The position numbers were made by a program, and so were the translations under genes. A stretch of DNA of 17,931 bases from Acanthamoeba lenticulata (lineage: Eukaryota; Discosea; Longamoebia; Acanthamoebidae): contig NAVB01001506.1 of NCBI GenBank assembly GCA_002179805.1, positions 1-17,931 of the forward strand. Reading direction: 5' to 3'. A model generated the notes under the pieces. That model did no database searches. It saw only the letters and a program-made list of their open reading frames with translations, and had not been told where the DNA came from. This document shows, piece by piece, positions 17,863 to 17,931 of this stretch (positions are counted from its first letter, which is position 1; every line of letters starts with the position of its first letter).

Positions 17863-17931
17863 TTAGGGTTTAGGTTTAGGGTTAGGGTTAGGGTTAGGGT
17901 TAGGGTTAGGGTTAGGGTTAGGGTTAGGGTT
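17863..17931 (+). repeat. Telomere (TTAGGG)n, chromosome end to the right
   Basis: Starts with mixed units (TTAGGG, TTTAGG, TTTAGGG) and then about eight perfect TTAGGG copies to the end of the window. G-rich strand 5'->3' towards the right is the orientation of a right-hand chromosome end. The array continues beyond the window. Confidence 0.97.

Overview
This is the end of a eukaryotic nuclear chromosome. The right edge (17863-17931) is telomeric TTAGGG repeat with its G-rich strand running 5'->3' to the right, so the chromosome tip lies to the right and the window reads from internal sequence into a subtelomere. Genes are tightly packed and most are split by many short GT-AG introns, mostly about 65-130 bp. 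The content is a RasGEF, a penta-EF-hand protein, a proline-rich PX protein, a membrane glycosyltransferase, a plant-like DYW pentatricopeptide repeat protein and an F-box/ankyrin-like repeat protein. Together this best fits a free-living amoebozoan such as Acanthamoeba. That is an inference from gene content, intron style and telomere type, not a database match.

Layout, left to right. 1-2104 (+): RasGEF, REM plus catalytic domain, 5' end outside the window. 2282-3704 (-): penta-EF-hand calcium sensor, convergent with the RasGEF. 3867-7102 (+): 839-residue proline-rich protein with a C-terminal PX domain, head-to-head with the EF-hand gene across 162 bp. 7686-8564 (-): unrecognised nuclear-looking protein. 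8842-10438 (+): type II membrane glycosyltransferase, head-to-head with the previous gene. 10937-13309 (+): PPR-DYW protein in one long exon, possibly with a short upstream presequence exon at 10809. 13713-14501 (-): single-exon F-box/ankyrin-like repeat protein. 14786-15850 (+): unrecognised subtelomeric protein. 15945-17807 (+): C2H2 zinc-finger gene with two related finger modules, ending 55 bp before the telomeric tract.

I reconstructed exon structures by hand, requiring that the reading phase match at every junction. The RasGEF, EF-hand, PX, glycosyltransferase and 14786-15850 models are phase-consistent throughout. The 7686-8564 model is phase-consistent but its first exon and 3' end are weak. 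The zinc-finger gene needs one frameshift.

There is no single operon-like system. The left half is ordinary housekeeping and signalling: Ras activation, calcium sensing, and membrane phosphoinositide binding. The PPR-DYW gene stands apart because it is essentially intronless, is predicted to be mitochondrial, and belongs to a family best known from land-plant organelle C-to-U RNA editing. The most unusual part is the last 3.3 kb. Here telomere-like repeats lie inside the gene territory, one forms an intron's 5' splice site, and a 410-bp minisatellite sits wholly inside the last intron of the terminal gene.
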